Below are positions 1 through 8,760 of a stretch of 64,000 bases of DNA, one piece after another. Under the pieces are notes generated by a model, which was not told where the DNA came from, searched no databases, and worked only from the letters and a program-made list of their open reading frames with translations. Made by a program: the position numbers and the translations under genes. The stretch's first letter is position 1. The number at the start of each line of letters is the position of its first letter. Source of the stretch: an uncultured Bacteroidales bacterium (lineage in GTDB: Bacteria; Bacteroidota; Bacteroidia; Bacteroidales; Paludibacteraceae); contig CAMHOY010000001.1 of assembly GCA_946186915.1 (NCBI GenBank), forward strand, positions 153,008-217,007, in the 5' to 3' direction.

Positions 1-40
1 ATAACCGGCAAATGAACCGAAGAGTGGAGATCGTCTTGCT

Positions 41-688
41 TTAAATCTCCTTACCCGTTTGTTCCGTCGTTTCGAATGGGAAGAGACCGAACAATTCGGC
101 ATCGATATGATCGGTTACCCAGCGGAAGTCTTCCGGATTCTCTCCAAACTTGATCTTATCGCCTTCTATAATCAACAACTTGCCCTTGTAGTCCTTGATC
201 CAGTTCTCGTATTTGTCGTTCAGACCCTGCAGGTAGTCCAGTTTTATCGATTGCTCGTAACCACGACCACGTTTCTGGATTTGAGCAACCAGAGTGGGTA
301 AAGACGCACGTACGTAAATCAGCAGATCCGGCATCTTAACCAGCGACATCATCAGGTCGAACAGATCACGGTAATTCTCAAAATCGCGATCGGACATAAA
401 TCCCTGTTCATGTAAGTTCGGGGCAAAGATACGTGCATCCTCGTAAATGGTACGATCCTGGATAATATATTTATCCTCCTTTCCTATCTCCACTACGTCC
501 TTGAAACGCTTGTTAAGGAAATAGACCTGAAGATTAAACGACCACCGCGCCATATCGGCATAGAAATCCGATAGATAAGGATTGTACTCCACGCTCTCGA
601 AACGAGGTTCCCAGCCATAATGTTTGGCTAACATGTTTGTCAGGGTGGTCTTACCGCACCCGATGTTACCTGCTACTGCTATATGCAT
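41..688 (-). CDS. Deoxynucleoside kinase (first of two paralogs)
   Basis: Deoxynucleoside kinase of 215 residues, the usual length for the dAK/dGK-type family. It phosphorylates deoxynucleosides to dNMPs for salvage in the cytoplasm. The P-loop GNIGCGKTT is at residues 7-15, the family's DR motif is in IIQDRTIYEDA near residue 75, and the arginine-rich lid is QKRGRGYEQ. It is the last gene of the minus-strand amylase operon, 27 bp after its paralog, with which it shares most of its length. Two adjacent kinases suggest a heterodimer or two substrate specificities; such pairs are known in other bacteria, but the substrate cannot be read from sequence. Placement behind amylases is odd and may only reflect read-through. 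Confidence 0.9.
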   Translation of the reverse strand: MHIAVAGNIGCGKTTLTNMLAKHYGWEPRFESVEYNPYLSDFYADMARWSFNLQVYFLNKRFKDVVEIGKEDKYIIQDRTIYEDARIFAPNLHEQGFMSDRDFENYRDLFDLMMSLVKMPDLLIYVRASLPTLVAQIQKRGRGYEQSIKLDYLQGLNDKYENWIKDYKGKLLIIEGDKIKFGENPEDFRWVTDHIDAELFGLFPFETTEQTGKEI

Positions 689-715
689 AATAAATTATTA
701 TTTTAATCCGAATGG

Positions 716-1366
716 CTAAGCGGGTGTCGAGCCACTCGACCAGTTATTTTCACTGAATAATCCGAACAATTCGGCATCTACTTTATTCACGACTGTGCGG
801 AAATCCGCAGGGTTGTTCTCAAAATCCATGCCGTCTGAGTCGATCACCAGCACACGTCCCTCGTATTTATTGAAGATGAAATCTTCATACTTCTCATTCA
901 AGTCCTTCAGATAATCGATCTGCATGGTCTGCTCGTAATCACGACCGCGCTTTTGTATCTGCGCAATAAGTGCCGGGACAGACTTACGCAGATAAATCAT
1001 CATATCCGGCATCTTCATCTGCGATTTCATCAAGTCGAACAACTCCATGAATGTCGTAAAATCGCGTTCGCTCAAGTCGCCGCGTTCATAGTTATTGCGC
1101 ACGAAGACATACACGCCCTCGAAGATACTGCGATCCTGCACAATGGTGTGACTCGCTTTCTGAACCGCCATCATATCTTTGAAACGCTCCTTCAGAAAAT
1201 AGGTCTCCAAGCAGAATGCCCACCGCTCGATATCTCCGTAGTAATCCTCCAGATACGGGTTGAAACTCACGCTCTCAAAGCGCGGCTCCCAACCGTAATA
1301 CTTCGCTAACATTTTCGTCAGCGTCGTTTTTCCTGCTCCGATATTTCCTGCTATCGCGATATACAT
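716..1366 (-). CDS. Deoxynucleoside kinase (second paralog)
   Basis: Deoxynucleoside kinase of 216 residues, paralogous to the gene directly downstream. P-loop GNIGAGKTT at residues 7-15, QDRSIFEGVYVF in place of the paralog's QDRTIYEDARIF, and lid QKRGRDYEQT. The ATG lies inside the last codons of the upstream amylase gene (16-bp overlap), so the two are translationally coupled. The difference in the substrate-pocket region (EGVYVFVRNN against EDARIFAPNL) suggests the two kinases prefer different deoxynucleosides. Which base each takes is not decidable here. Confidence 0.9.
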   Translation of the reverse strand: MYIAIAGNIGAGKTTLTKMLAKYYGWEPRFESVSFNPYLEDYYGDIERWAFCLETYFLKERFKDMMAVQKASHTIVQDRSIFEGVYVFVRNNYERGDLSERDFTTFMELFDLMKSQMKMPDMMIYLRKSVPALIAQIQKRGRDYEQTMQIDYLKDLNEKYEDFIFNKYEGRVLVIDSDGMDFENNPADFRTVVNKVDAELFGLFSENNWSSGSTPA

Positions 1367-3792
1367 TGACCTGTGATGGTATATATCTTATCTCCACGAA
1401 TAATGAGTACTTGTCCGTCGCGCAGCACTTTCTGCGCTTTGATTTCTTGTCCGTCCGTCACGTTCTCTACTGGCGTATGATCGCGCTTCTGGATATCCGC
1501 AAATGCCGGCGGAGCTATCTGCGCACTGGTGAATACTTTCAGTTCTCCGGGCTGTAAGGAATACGAAGATGCCGCAGGTGTTCCGCCATTCAGATAGTCA
1601 TACCATGTGCCGGAAGGCATCGTCACCGTCTGCACGGATATCGTATCGAAGTTAGCTACCGCATACACGTCATTTCCCCATTGCACAACTCGTTTTTGAA
1701 GACCTGAGTTCACACTTGCAAACGCAGGATCACCGCTGAATACGTTCGGCAACAATTGGGTACGCAGAGTTATTACCTGGGCGCACTTGGTGAACGCCTC
1801 TACGCGCTCTGCTTTCGTGAAATAATTATAGCTCTCCGGCCGCGGTTTTTTCGAGCATCGATAATCGCTATTATTCGCATTCGGATGGGAGACATCGCTA
1901 TTGATGGAGAAGTCATAACCCAATTCCTCAAATTGCCATACCATATGCGAACCGTTGAGCAGCACGTTGAAAGCCACGTTCTCCGGCACTCGTGCCAAAC
2001 GAACCGCCTCTTCTTTGATATTATACGCGCCCCATTTCTTTGCTTTGTATTGCATGCGCTCCTCGTCATGAGACTCGCAATAGGTGACATACCCGTCTGC
2101 GTTGGCATCGCTGAAACCGTCTCCGTCCTTGAGCCAACCCATTGTCGTCTGACAATAGGCATTGGTGACGTTTGCCCAACATAACATACCGGCATTAATT
2201 AATTTCGGCCGATCGGAGTACATATTAGTTCCCCAATGCTCCAAGATCAGATAAGCTCCTGGGCTGGCAGCCTGTACGCCATTGGTATAATAATCCTTCA
2301 GGTTATCGACTGCGTTATATGTATTGCGTCCGCATAGACCATGACTCAAGTCCAAACGGAAACCGTCCACTTTGTACTCTTTCAACCAATATTGGAACAT
2401 GCGGGTAAACATCTCATGCGCCGGACCGAAATCATGGTTCCAATCCTCGCCGTAATTATTATCCGAATGCTTTACTTCAGATGCCAAATTAAACCACGGG
2501 TTGAAACGCAAATCCGTAGCAGACTCACTACTGCTTGTCCACGGATAGAGTTTCGCCATCGGGTTCTGCCCCGTTGTGTGGTTGAGTACCATATCCAGAA
2601 TGACCGCCATCCCGCGCTGGTGGCACTCGTCGATGAAGGTCTTCAGGTCATCCGCCTTGCCATATGCTTTATCCGGCGCGAAATACAGCGCAGGGTTATA
2701 ACCCCAACTCATGTTTCCGTCAAACTCCGTAATCGGCATCAACTCAATCGCATTCACACCCAGATTCTGGATGTAATCCAAACGCTTCATCAACGCTTTG
2801 TAGGTTCCTCCGGATGTATAATCGCCCACCCACAACTCATAGATAATCAGGTTGTTCTTGTTCGGACGTTGGAAATTGAGCGTAGCATCCGACCAATTAA
2901 ACTGCGATTTGCCCGGTTGAATAACCGTTACGAAACCGCCATCTGCTCCCGAAGTCGGATAACTGATAAGAGTCGGGTCCGCCGATTTAGGTTCCCATTT
3001 ATCATCTGGGTGAATGACTTTCTCTGAATAGACATCGCAAATCTGTTTCTTCACACCATCCGAGCGCTCTACCGCATATTGGAATCGGTATTCCTTACCC
3101 GGCGTCAGCCCCGTCAGCGTGATCCAGAAATAGCTGCCGTCCTTATACAACTGATAATCCGACCTTAGTTTCCAATTGGTCATATCGCCCAATAAGAACA
3201 CGCGCTTCGCCGACTCCGTTCTACTGCCGGCATAGGTACAGAGGGTGACGGACGTACCGTCTTCTCCGTAATAAATACCGTTACTAATACCGGATGGACG
3301 TGTCTTATTCACAGCGGTCACTCCTTCTACCGCGTCCCATAAATCACCTTCGCTCTCTTCGCCGAGAACCACAAAGATATCACCGCCGCCGGCAGTCTTT
3401 CCTTCCTTCGAGCCACCAGGGCCGTCATGGAATACAAACGCCAATTTCTTGATCTCCGTGCTCGTTGATACACCGTAGAACGTATACATATTACTGATCA
3501 CCAGTTCCCATTTGCCATCACCTGTAGCCGTTAATTGCGGCTGATTGGAACCACGCCACGAACCAATCGTATTCTTCCAATCTTTATCGCTGGAGGACGC
3601 AGAAGTAATCAATCCGGTATGGACATAGCATTTGGTAGCACCCACCATGCCTCCGTTTCCTTTCGTTGGATCAAATGTAATGGTGATCGGTCCCGTGTAT
3701 CCTTTCTCTATCACTGAGGGCGTGGTCGTTACTTGCGCGCGCATACCAAAGGCGCAGAATGCCAACGCGAACAATACAATCGCTTTTCTCAT
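1351..3792 (-). CDS. Secreted GH13 amylase/pullulanase-like enzyme, 813 aa
   Basis: Glycoside hydrolase family 13 enzyme that cleaves alpha-glucan. A Sec signal peptide (residues about 1-19, ending FGMRAQ) is followed by two beta-rich N-terminal modules. The second (about residues 165-260, with FLLGDMTNWK) looks like the CBM48/E-set domain found in front of debranching GH13 enzymes. The catalytic barrel shows DMVLNH (about 400), GFRLDLSHG with the nucleophile Asp (about 480), LILEHWG with the acid Glu (about 517) and ESHDE (about 573). The C terminus, DGQVLIIRGDKIYTITGQ, is the tail shared by the secreted proteins of this window. Domain order favours a pullulanase/neopullulanase-like role over a plain endo-amylase. 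It overlaps the upstream amylase by 4 bp (ATGA) and the kinase downstream by 16 bp. Confidence 0.88.
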   Translation of the reverse strand: MRKAIVLFALAFCAFGMRAQVTTTPSVIEKGYTGPITITFDPTKGNGGMVGATKCYVHTGLITSASSSDKDWKNTIGSWRGSNQPQLTATGDGKWELVISNMYTFYGVSTSTEIKKLAFVFHDGPGGSKEGKTAGGGDIFVVLGEESEGDLWDAVEGVTAVNKTRPSGISNGIYYGEDGTSVTLCTYAGSRTESAKRVFLLGDMTNWKLRSDYQLYKDGSYFWITLTGLTPGKEYRFQYAVERSDGVKKQICDVYSEKVIHPDDKWEPKSADPTLISYPTSGADGGFVTVIQPGKSQFNWSDATLNFQRPNKNNLIIYELWVGDYTSGGTYKALMKRLDYIQNLGVNAIELMPITEFDGNMSWGYNPALYFAPDKAYGKADDLKTFIDECHQRGMAVILDMVLNHTTGQNPMAKLYPWTSSSESATDLRFNPWFNLASEVKHSDNNYGEDWNHDFGPAHEMFTRMFQYWLKEYKVDGFRLDLSHGLCGRNTYNAVDNLKDYYTNGVQAASPGAYLILEHWGTNMYSDRPKLINAGMLCWANVTNAYCQTTMGWLKDGDGFSDANADGYVTYCESHDEERMQYKAKKWGAYNIKEEAVRLARVPENVAFNVLLNGSHMVWQFEELGYDFSINSDVSHPNANNSDYRCSKKPRPESYNYFTKAERVEAFTKCAQVITLRTQLLPNVFSGDPAFASVNSGLQKRVVQWGNDVYAVANFDTISVQTVTMPSGTWYDYLNGGTPAASSYSLQPGELKVFTSAQIAPPAFADIQKRDHTPVENVTDGQEIKAQKVLRDGQVLIIRGDKIYTITGQCISR

Positions 3793-5594
3793 AATACTTT
3801 CCTTCCTGTTATATCATATATTTGGCCGTTCAGTCGGATAAAGAGTTGACCATTCTGCATGAACTTCTCACTCTTTATTTTCTGTCCTTCATCTTCCACT
3901 TCCTCCACATCCGTCGGGATAGGTTTGGAGCTGTTTACCCACATCTCAAAACTCTCGTTATGACCTTCCATCGTGCTGTAGTTGCTGGCAGCCAACTTAT
4001 AATCCGGGCCGAAACCTTGCTTGTTCGCCTTGTCTCCAAGACACAGGATCAACCAGCCGTTGTGCCCCACAATCGTGGCTTGATAACCGGTCGCCGTCGC
4101 ATACTCATCCTTCACCTCGCTCTCGCTATGTACACCTGCCCATTTGCGGGCGGTGATCATCGGCTTCAGGTCTGCCTTGTACTTCTTCCAATGCGGATAG
4201 AAAATACACGGAATACCCGGCATCGAAAGCAAGAATGCGTTACATTGCATCAAGCGGGCCTTCAGTTCCGGCTTCATCGAGTTACCACGACCGCCGAACT
4301 CATTCTCGTTATCCGGGCGCAGGAACCAGTCATGACTCTCCATAAACGTCACCGAATGACGACCGTCACCGCGACTCATGATACAATCGCCACGACCGCG
4401 GCTGTAGTCCCATCCGGCTATCGAATTGAACACATGCCATTTGAGGTCAAAGTCCAAGCCCATCAAGTCTCCATTAGCACCATTGATACGATTCTGAATC
4501 TCATCCGTTCCGGAGTAGCACTCCATGAATGCAATCTCAGGGCGGGCGTGTTTATTATAATTATAATGATGCCAGTTGTGGAATCCGTCGCCCTTGTCGT
4601 AGCGGAATCCGTCGTATTTCATCACATTGCGCATCCATTTCAGGTATGCGATGAACATCTGCTGCACGTACACCTTATCATGACTCCAATCGCGCGCACC
4701 TGACCAGTTATCTCCATCGTCATTGCTTCCGGAAGCGGCGCCATAACAAGCACCCGCTTTCTCTTTGGCTTCATCGGAAGTATTCACCTCATCGTTCGCG
4801 CATATGTAGGTCTCATCAGGATAAAAATGGCCGTACTCTCCAAAATCGAAATCATAGAAATCGCACCATGAACTCTTGTTGGCACAGTGGTTAATCACGA
4901 TATCTGCTACCACCTTGCTTCCTGCGTTGTGCAACGCAGCTATCAGCGCCTCCAGTTCTGCACGCGTTCCCCAGTTCGAGTTTTGATTGCTATACTGCTT
5001 GGGGTGATAACCAGCTCCGTCGCCGTATGCACTCGGCGGCAACCATACATAATCGAAGTAGGCACCGATCTCGCCGGCTTGCGCTTTCAGCGTAGTCCAT
5101 TTGGTATCGCCATAGGTGTCCACGCCCGGCGACTTCGGGTCATAACTCTCGTTGTAGAACGCCTGCATCATCACTGCCTCACATTGATGAGGCACCGCGC
5201 CGGTATAAATCTTCTCTACATCTTCTCCTTCGCCGCAATTCGAACCGCCTCCGATATACAATTGGTCTTCGCCATATTTCAACTTGATATAAAAATCATA
5301 GCAACCCGTCACACTCGCGGTGTAGCGATCTGTTCCTTTCGTAAAACCGGATACCGAATACTTATCCAGATCCACCACCCACTTGGCTTTGTATTCTGCG
5401 TCGTACAACTGCAGATAATCGCCGCTCTTCACACTCACATGTGCCAGGTACTCGTCGTAAGTACCTGTCATGCCGTCTTTCCCTTTGTATTCCGCTTGAA
5501 AATACGTCTTTCCGTTTACCAGAATTCCGTAATTACCAGCCGACGCACTCCATGCGAAGAGGATGACGAAGAGAACAGAAAGAATTTTCCGCAT
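3789..5594 (-). CDS. Secreted GH13 alpha-amylase with one N-terminal module, 601 aa
   Basis: GH13 alpha-amylase. A signal peptide (to about residue 19) is followed by one roughly 100-residue beta module starting YGILVNGKTYF and ending YDFYIKLKYGEDQLYIGGG. That module recurs in the two genes upstream and is probably carbohydrate-binding. The catalytic motifs are complete: ADIVINH (about 233), GFRYDKGDG (nucleophile Asp about 332), FMECYSG (acid Glu about 357) and MESHDW (about 419). The C-terminal tail LFIRLNGQIYDITGRKVL matches the putative secretion tail. It sits in the middle of the operon, 19 bp after the 304-aa protein, and its stop overlaps the next start by 4 bp. Confidence 0.92.
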   Translation of the reverse strand: MRKILSVLFVILFAWSASAGNYGILVNGKTYFQAEYKGKDGMTGTYDEYLAHVSVKSGDYLQLYDAEYKAKWVVDLDKYSVSGFTKGTDRYTASVTGCYDFYIKLKYGEDQLYIGGGSNCGEGEDVEKIYTGAVPHQCEAVMMQAFYNESYDPKSPGVDTYGDTKWTTLKAQAGEIGAYFDYVWLPPSAYGDGAGYHPKQYSNQNSNWGTRAELEALIAALHNAGSKVVADIVINHCANKSSWCDFYDFDFGEYGHFYPDETYICANDEVNTSDEAKEKAGACYGAASGSNDDGDNWSGARDWSHDKVYVQQMFIAYLKWMRNVMKYDGFRYDKGDGFHNWHHYNYNKHARPEIAFMECYSGTDEIQNRINGANGDLMGLDFDLKWHVFNSIAGWDYSRGRGDCIMSRGDGRHSVTFMESHDWFLRPDNENEFGGRGNSMKPELKARLMQCNAFLLSMPGIPCIFYPHWKKYKADLKPMITARKWAGVHSESEVKDEYATATGYQATIVGHNGWLILCLGDKANKQGFGPDYKLAASNYSTMEGHNESFEMWVNSSKPIPTDVEEVEDEGQKIKSEKFMQNGQLFIRLNGQIYDITGRKVL

Positions 5595-5613
5595 GATAGC
5601 TTCTTTTCAAATT

Positions 5614-6528
5614 TTATTCAATCTGACGGCCCGTTGCGTCAAATACTTTGTCGCCGCGAAGGATACGCAACTGTCCATCGATAATCACTTTGCGTGCTTT
5701 TGTCGGAGCAGCGGTCTCATCAATACCTTGATTTACCGGTTGCGGGTCTGCCAATTTCTTACCGGGGATAGGATCTGCAGATAACGTATAGGTGTCGTTC
5801 CCGTCATCATACAGATACAGGTTGGTTACGCCTGCAGGCAACTGCCAATCTTTCGGACCTTCTTTTACCAACTTAACGGAACGATGGGTAGCATCCATAA
5901 ACTCCTCCGTGCGGTATTGTACACCGCCTTGACCGTCTACTTGGAAGAGGACAAATACATATGCCTCGCCGGTGTAGTCAATCACTTCTGCCACTCCGTG
6001 GTCAAAGATCGTCTCTTCGGACGGTTCATGCCATGTATCATCGGACTTGGTGTACATCTTGTAATAAAAGCGCGGATTGCCTTCAACACCGGTACCGCCG
6101 CCTTGGCCGCCCCCCTGGCCGCCACCTTGACCGCCTTGACCACCGGTGATATCTACACCTGTCGGAGTGCCGCAATTGCCAGCACCTACGTACAACTGGT
6201 CGTTATTCAGTTGAATCTTGATGTAGAAATCATAGCAACCGTCTGCACTGACGTTATACTTGTTATCACCAAGCGTAAAGGCCTTGTTCGATGCCGGATC
6301 CAGTTTCACTGCCCATGTGGCATAGTTACTGCCTGCATCGCAGAGTTGGCAAAAATCGCCGGACTTCATACTCAGTCCAAGAACCATATACTCATCGAAA
6401 GAAGGATCTTGGGGAGAAGGATTCTTCGTTCCCGCATAGTACATCTTTCCGTTTACCAGGATGCCGAACTGAGCAAACATACTCACTGACATCATCATTG
6501 CTACAAACAATGCATAAATCTTTTTCAT
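5614..6528 (-). CDS. Secreted non-catalytic protein with amylase-type binding module, 304 aa
   Basis: Not an enzyme as far as can be seen. A signal peptide (to MFAQ, about residue 20) is followed by a module FGILVNGKMYY...YDFYIKIQLNNDQLYVGAG, homologous to the N-terminal modules of the neighbouring amylases. A Gly/Gln-rich linker (GGQGGGQGGG type) leads to a second beta domain (about residues 150-260) and the tail LRILRGDKVFDATGRQIE. By position and composition it is probably a surface starch-binding protein that helps the amylases, similar in role to SusE/SusF but not recognisably related. There are no GH13 motifs. The linker DNA is a G-rich direct repeat (around 6090-6145) and could vary in length by slippage. 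Confidence 0.7.
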   Translation of the reverse strand: MKKIYALFVAMMMSVSMFAQFGILVNGKMYYAGTKNPSPQDPSFDEYMVLGLSMKSGDFCQLCDAGSNYATWAVKLDPASNKAFTLGDNKYNVSADGCYDFYIKIQLNNDQLYVGAGNCGTPTGVDITGGQGGQGGGQGGGQGGGTGVEGNPRFYYKMYTKSDDTWHEPSEETIFDHGVAEVIDYTGEAYVFVLFQVDGQGGVQYRTEEFMDATHRSVKLVKEGPKDWQLPAGVTNLYLYDDGNDTYTLSADPIPGKKLADPQPVNQGIDETAAPTKARKVIIDGQLRILRGDKVFDATGRQIE

Positions 6529-6565
6529 GATAGTATATTTTAATTGTTAATGGTATTGATTAGTC

Positions 6566-8752
6566 TTATTTGATGCGGCGACCCATGGCATCGAATATAT
6601 ATTCTCCGCAACGGATATACAGTTTGCCGTTTTCGATATATTTGTCGCCGTTCAGCTTCACGTGTTCACCATCCGCATTTACCGTTTCAATGGCTTGTGT
6701 CCGGTCTGTACGCTCCGTATCCTTGTCGCCGCGCGGCGTATTCATCTTGAAATATACACCATAATTAACACCCTTCGAAGCCAGTGTGAAACCGTCCGGC
6801 TTGGTGTTGTATCCCGAATTCGGACCCACCAACAGACGGATCTGACCGTTCGTACCGGTGATCGTAGCCTTGTAGTAACCATTTCCGCATTCGTCAGAAA
6901 CGCTACTCTCGCTGTGAACACCCGTCTTATAACGCGCATTAATCATAGCCTTGATCGGATCCTTGAAACTTACCCAGTGCGGCCAGAATACCAACGGCAC
7001 ACCCGGCATCGACAGTAAGTATGCATAGCACTGCAGGATTTTATCCTTACATACCGTCATCGAATTGCCTTCGCCGCAGAACTCGTTTCCGTCGCGCTGG
7101 AATGAGTCGTGGCTGTCAAGGAACGTCACCGCATAACGCGCCTTACCTGCACCCGGCAGACCTGCACCCTTTAAACTGCAATAGTTATCCGCGGCAATAC
7201 CGTTATTGAAGGCGGTGTATTTCGTCGCGAAATCGAACGTCAAGGTGTTCCACTTTGCGTCATTCAAGTGCGACTGAAGCACGGACGGATTACCATCCCA
7301 CATCTCCATTACTGAGAAATAAGCTTGAGCAGCCGTGTTATAATCGTTGATATGGCTGTTATGGAAACCCTTACAGTAGTCGTAGCGGAAACCATCGATC
7401 TTGATATCGCAACGCAACCATTTAAGATAAGCTTTGAACATATCTTGCACCTTAGTCTGCGTATGATCCCAGTCACGCGCGGAACGATAATCTTTATCAT
7501 CATCACCATAGTAACCGTCATCCGCATTACCGGTCGCCTTGCCTTTGCAGGCACCTGCCTCATCGCTGTAGTTCATTTCATCCGTCTTGCATATCCACGA
7601 AGCGTCCGGCTTGAAGGTACCATAAGAGCCGAAGTTGAGTTGTGCAAAATCACACCATCCGCTCAATGCTGCGCCATGGTTAATCACAATATCAGCTACC
7701 ACACGCGCACCATTCTTATGTAGTGTCTCGATCAACTGCACTAAGCGTTTCTTCGTTCCCCAATCACTATTCAAGTCACTATAGTTGGACGGGATATAAC
7801 CTGTTCCACCCGTTGCTTTCGACATAGGCGGCAACCATACCAGATCAAACCATTTACCTATCTCTTCTGCGTTCGAACCATTATTAGCGTTTATATGATC
7901 AATCCATTTGGTACGACCGTAGCCCTTATCCATATAACTATCCCAATAAAACGCCTGCAACAGCACGTCTGGACATTGCGCCGGAGCGGAAGTGGTATAA
8001 CCCGGCTGAGGAGTCGGAGTATCACCACCGCAGGTCTGACTGCTCTCTACATATACTAAGTCACCCGCAGTAGCACTCAACTTGATATAGAAATCGTATT
8101 TGCCGGCTACGTTGCAAGTCAACTGGTTAGCCGCTTTACCTCCCGTGAAGTTCTCATAGTATCCGTACTGATCCAAATCCACCATCCACGTCGCATCGCA
8201 ACTCTGGTTCACCAATTGGATAACATCACCTGCCGCCAACTCTACGCAAGAAGCCATATACTGTTTACGCCCCTCGTAATCCGGATCGCCGTACAACGGA
8301 GCATCCACTACCGTCGTGCCGTTGATCTTCAATCCGTAAGGACCATCCTTACATCCCGGCTCATCACCACATCCTTCTCCGGGACCGATATACACCAAGT
8401 CGCCGGCGGTAGCACTCAACTTGATATAGAAGTCATAGTTACCGTCCGCCGTACAGGTTAACTGGCCGGCTTCCTTACCGCCCGTGAACTTCTGGTACTC
8501 GCCATACGGATCGATATCAACCATCCAGGTATCACCACAACTCTGGTTGATCAATTTGATCTTGTCGCCGTTCTTCAACTCCACGCAACCCGCCTTGTAC
8601 TGCACACGCCCTTGCGCATCCGCATCTCCGTACTTGGGAGCGTCCACTACCTTACTTCCGTTAATTTGTAACCCATAAGGGCCATCTTCGCAAGCCGCAT
8701 ACGACATCGCCGCACACAGCGCTACGCATAAAAATGCTACTACTTTTTTCAT
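6566..8752 (-). CDS. Secreted GH13 alpha-amylase with two tandem N-terminal modules, 728 aa
   Basis: GH13 alpha-amylase. After the signal peptide (to SYAAC, about residue 20) come two nearly identical modules of about 110 residues (YGLQINGSKVVDAP and YGLKINGTTVVDAP, each ending with a YDFYIKLSATAGDLVY block). These probably arose by tandem duplication of a binding module. A Pro/Thr linker (GGDTPTPQPG) leads to the barrel: ADIVINHG (about 356), GFRYDYCKG (nucleophile about 458), VMEMWDG (acid about 482), LDSHDS (about 549). The tail is LYIRCGEYIFDAMGRRIK. It lies 8 bp after the first amylase of the operon. The module count differs between paralogs (0, 1 or 2), pointing to module shuffling within the operon. 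Confidence 0.92.
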   Translation of the reverse strand: MKKVVAFLCVALCAAMSYAACEDGPYGLQINGSKVVDAPKYGDADAQGRVQYKAGCVELKNGDKIKLINQSCGDTWMVDIDPYGEYQKFTGGKEAGQLTCTADGNYDFYIKLSATAGDLVYIGPGEGCGDEPGCKDGPYGLKINGTTVVDAPLYGDPDYEGRKQYMASCVELAAGDVIQLVNQSCDATWMVDLDQYGYYENFTGGKAANQLTCNVAGKYDFYIKLSATAGDLVYVESSQTCGGDTPTPQPGYTTSAPAQCPDVLLQAFYWDSYMDKGYGRTKWIDHINANNGSNAEEIGKWFDLVWLPPMSKATGGTGYIPSNYSDLNSDWGTKKRLVQLIETLHKNGARVVADIVINHGAALSGWCDFAQLNFGSYGTFKPDASWICKTDEMNYSDEAGACKGKATGNADDGYYGDDDKDYRSARDWDHTQTKVQDMFKAYLKWLRCDIKIDGFRYDYCKGFHNSHINDYNTAAQAYFSVMEMWDGNPSVLQSHLNDAKWNTLTFDFATKYTAFNNGIAADNYCSLKGAGLPGAGKARYAVTFLDSHDSFQRDGNEFCGEGNSMTVCKDKILQCYAYLLSMPGVPLVFWPHWVSFKDPIKAMINARYKTGVHSESSVSDECGNGYYKATITGTNGQIRLLVGPNSGYNTKPDGFTLASKGVNYGVYFKMNTPRGDKDTERTDRTQAIETVNADGEHVKLNGDKYIENGKLYIRCGEYIFDAMGRRIK

Positions 8753-8760
8753 CGTATTGT

